A model generated the notes under the pieces. The model had not been told where the DNA came from. It searched no databases and saw only the letters and a list, made by a program, of their open reading frames with translations. 64,000 bases of DNA from Deltaproteobacteria bacterium. Lineage in GTDB: Bacteria > Myxococcota > Kuafuiibacteriia > Kuafuiibacteriales > Kuafuiibacteriaceae. The DNA is taken from the NCBI GenBank assembly GCA_016713425.1, contig JADJPE010000005.1, positions 4,154,001 to 4,218,000 on the forward strand, written 5' to 3'. The position numbers were made by a program, and so were the translations under genes. Below, piece by piece: positions 63,735 to 64,000 of the stretch. Numbering within the stretch: position 1 is the first letter of the stretch; every line of letters begins with the position of its first letter.

Positions 63735-64000
63735 TCAGAAGATCCCGAGACTCCGAAGCCTGAGGTTCTCTCCCTCGAGTTGGAAGAGCGCTGGCGGTGC
63801 CTCGTTCCCTGGAACCGCGACGTACGTCTTGAGCGAGGGGGCGAACACATCGCGCGCAAAATCGTAGCTTGCGAGGTCAAGAAACTCCACCGACACAACT
63901 TCGACCCCGCGCCGCGCGATCGCAACCTCCGGTAGCACCTGGATCGGTCCCTGCCCGCTGCGGTTCAGGGCCAGACCGGACTCGAGCACGACAGTCCCTC
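63735..64000 (-). CDS. Unrecognised protein, C-terminal part (5' end beyond window)
   Basis: The minus-strand frame is open to the window edge and ends at 63735. The visible ~88 residues read LESGLALNRSGQGPIQVL, EVVSVEFLDLASYDFARDVFAP and ALFQLEGENLRLRSLGIF, mostly beta-strand-like. The only in-window start is GTG 63989, with coding-like sequence continuing upstream. No family recognised. Confidence 0.5.
   Translation of the reverse strand, partial: GTVVLESGLALNRSGQGPIQVLPEVAIARRGVEVVSVEFLDLASYDFARDVFAPSLKTYVAVPGNEAPPALFQLEGENLRLRSLGIF

Overview
The window is high-GC DNA from a bacterium that looks like a myxobacterium or close relative (Myxococcota / former Deltaproteobacteria). This rests on gene content. 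A giant TPR protein is followed by a zinc-ribbon/GYF/AgmX-type protein, as in the Myxococcus Agl-Glt gliding cluster. There is also a lid-less Hsp70 resembling SglK, an Asp/Ala/Gly-rich low-complexity style, and at least one strong sigma-54 promoter. The species cannot be named from sequence alone.

Left part (1-28 kb). A C45-type acyltransferase/peptidase is cut by the window edge. It is followed by a small outer-membrane beta-barrel protein, a ~4300-residue TPR protein and a GltJ/AgmX-like protein (MJ0042 zinc ribbon, GYF_2, one membrane span, TonB-like C-terminal domain). Then come a divergent RelA/SpoT-fold protein and a rhomboid protease. Next are an M16 peptidase, an orphan sensor kinase, a SurA-like periplasmic protein, a RimI-like acetyltransferase, a secreted nuclease, an FHA protein and PpiD.

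Elongasome (28.5-35.2 kb). mreB-mreC-mreD-mrdA-rodA form a tight operon for rod-shaped wall synthesis. RodA carries an inserted block of two extra membrane spans flanking a degenerate FHA domain, the most unusual protein architecture in the window. An RND/MMPL exporter gene follows on the other strand. It has been split by a 1326-bp ISAzo13-family element with a TTA target duplication; removing the element restores the frame exactly.

Housekeeping part (39-48.3 kb). Here are cytidine deaminase, an amidohydrolase, the lid-less Hsp70, a PolA-type polymerase with 3'-5' exonuclease only, an N-acetylmuramoyl-alanine amidase, rph, rdgB, four tRNA genes (Pro, Arg, His, Lys) and a phosphoglycolate-phosphatase-like HAD protein.

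Accessory part (48.3-64 kb). Downstream of the tRNA array lies a mosaic: a transposase remnant, a sigma-54-driven cluster of three unrecognised genes closed by a hairpin, a group II intron, and an orphan RecQ HRDC fragment. It continues with a lipoprotein-like pseudogene with two lesions, a secreted FN3 protein, a MATE exporter abutting HipA and GH25 lysozyme fragments, G-quadruplex-type hexamer repeats, a decayed transposase, a DHH phosphoesterase and a partial gene at the right edge. This part is gene-poor and rich in broken genes, consistent with repeated insertion and decay next to a tRNA locus.
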